From contig DAOOVT010000019.1 of the NCBI GenBank assembly GCA_035370405.1, forward strand, positions 1 to 6,650: a stretch of 6,650 nt of DNA, read 5' to 3'. Both the position numbers and the translations under genes were made by a program. Below the pieces are notes generated by a model that had not been told where the DNA came from, ran no database searches, and saw only the letters and a list, made by a program, of their open reading frames with translations. The stretch is from UBA5232 sp035370405. GTDB taxonomy: Bacteria > Patescibacteriota > Dojkabacteria > SC72. Below are positions 6,611 through 6,650 of this stretch, one piece after another. The first letter of the stretch is position 1. Every line of letters starts with the position of its first letter.

Positions 6611-6619
6611 TGATATAAT
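6611..6619 (+). promoter_or_regulatory. Extended -10 promoter of the right-edge gene
   Basis: TGA plus TATAAT (TATAAT at 6614-6619) forms an extended -10 element identical over ten bases (TGATATAATT) to the one at 1415-1424. TTGCAT at 6585-6590 would need a 23-base spacer and is not a believable -35 box. The transcription start is expected near 6626, only 2-3 bases before an ATG. Confidence 0.55.
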
Positions 6620-6628
6620 TACAAACAT

Positions 6629-6650
6629 ATGGATAAAAACATCAAAAATC
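6629..6650 (+). CDS. Start of an unidentified gene, cut by the window edge, probably leaderless
   Basis: An ATG at 6629 opens a reading frame (MDKNIKN...) that runs off the right edge after seven codons. It lies 10 bases downstream of a perfect extended -10 box, the geometry expected for a leaderless mRNA. It is also divergent from serS, so a gene start here is expected from layout. Seven residues do not allow identification of the product. Confidence 0.45.

Noticed and set aside
1..6650. CRISPR array, transposon ends, tRNA or rRNA genes
   Set aside because: No spaced direct repeats, transposase-like frame, terminal inverted repeats or tRNA cloverleaf were found; the gaps between genes are all under 150 bases.

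Overview
The window is AT-rich and densely packed, with short gaps between genes. It reads like a piece of a small, reduced bacterial genome. The best guess is the Candidate Phyla Radiation (Patescibacteria). That rests on the gene types (a membrane-anchored DUF3048 protein and a winged-helix/nucleotidyltransferase regulator), the divergent housekeeping proteins, and the lack of a clear Shine-Dalgarno sequence at every start whose upstream bases are visible. The placement is an inference, not a proof. The standard code fits: serS ends in TAA and the thpR-like gene ends in TGA followed directly by TAG, so TGA is a stop here.

From 8 to 1315 (+) lies a DUF3048 (YerB-type) protein with one membrane anchor. 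A 145-base gap follows, carrying an extended -10 promoter (TGATATAAT at 1415-1423). This promoter opens a tight + strand cluster: a winged-helix regulator with a nucleotidyltransferase-like domain (1461-2033), a divergent SecD-like protein (2039-3262), a small polytopic protein that aligns with the membrane half of SecF (3265-3786), and miaA (3779-4675). Spacings of 5 and 2 bases and one overlap of 8 bases imply a single operon.

On the - strand, serS (6505-5234) is followed directly by a ThpR/LigT-type RNA 2',3'-cyclic phosphodiesterase gene (5227-4667), whose stop overlaps the miaA stop. serS has a near-perfect sigma70-type promoter (TTGATA, 17 bases, TATAAT). A divergent + strand promoter at the right edge drives a gene whose ATG lies about 10 bases after the -10 box, so its mRNA is probably leaderless.

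The most unusual part is the SecD/SecF-like pair. Both proteins keep the overall SecDF plan and several local motifs, but both have lost the conserved membrane aspartates associated with proton-driven SecDF function. The SecF-like protein also lacks the first membrane helix and the whole extracytoplasmic domain. The pair sits under a one-domain-sensor regulator and next to a tRNA-modification gene. It may be a degenerate SecDF or a repurposed membrane complex. Around it, miaA, thpR and serS form a loosely tRNA-themed neighbourhood.
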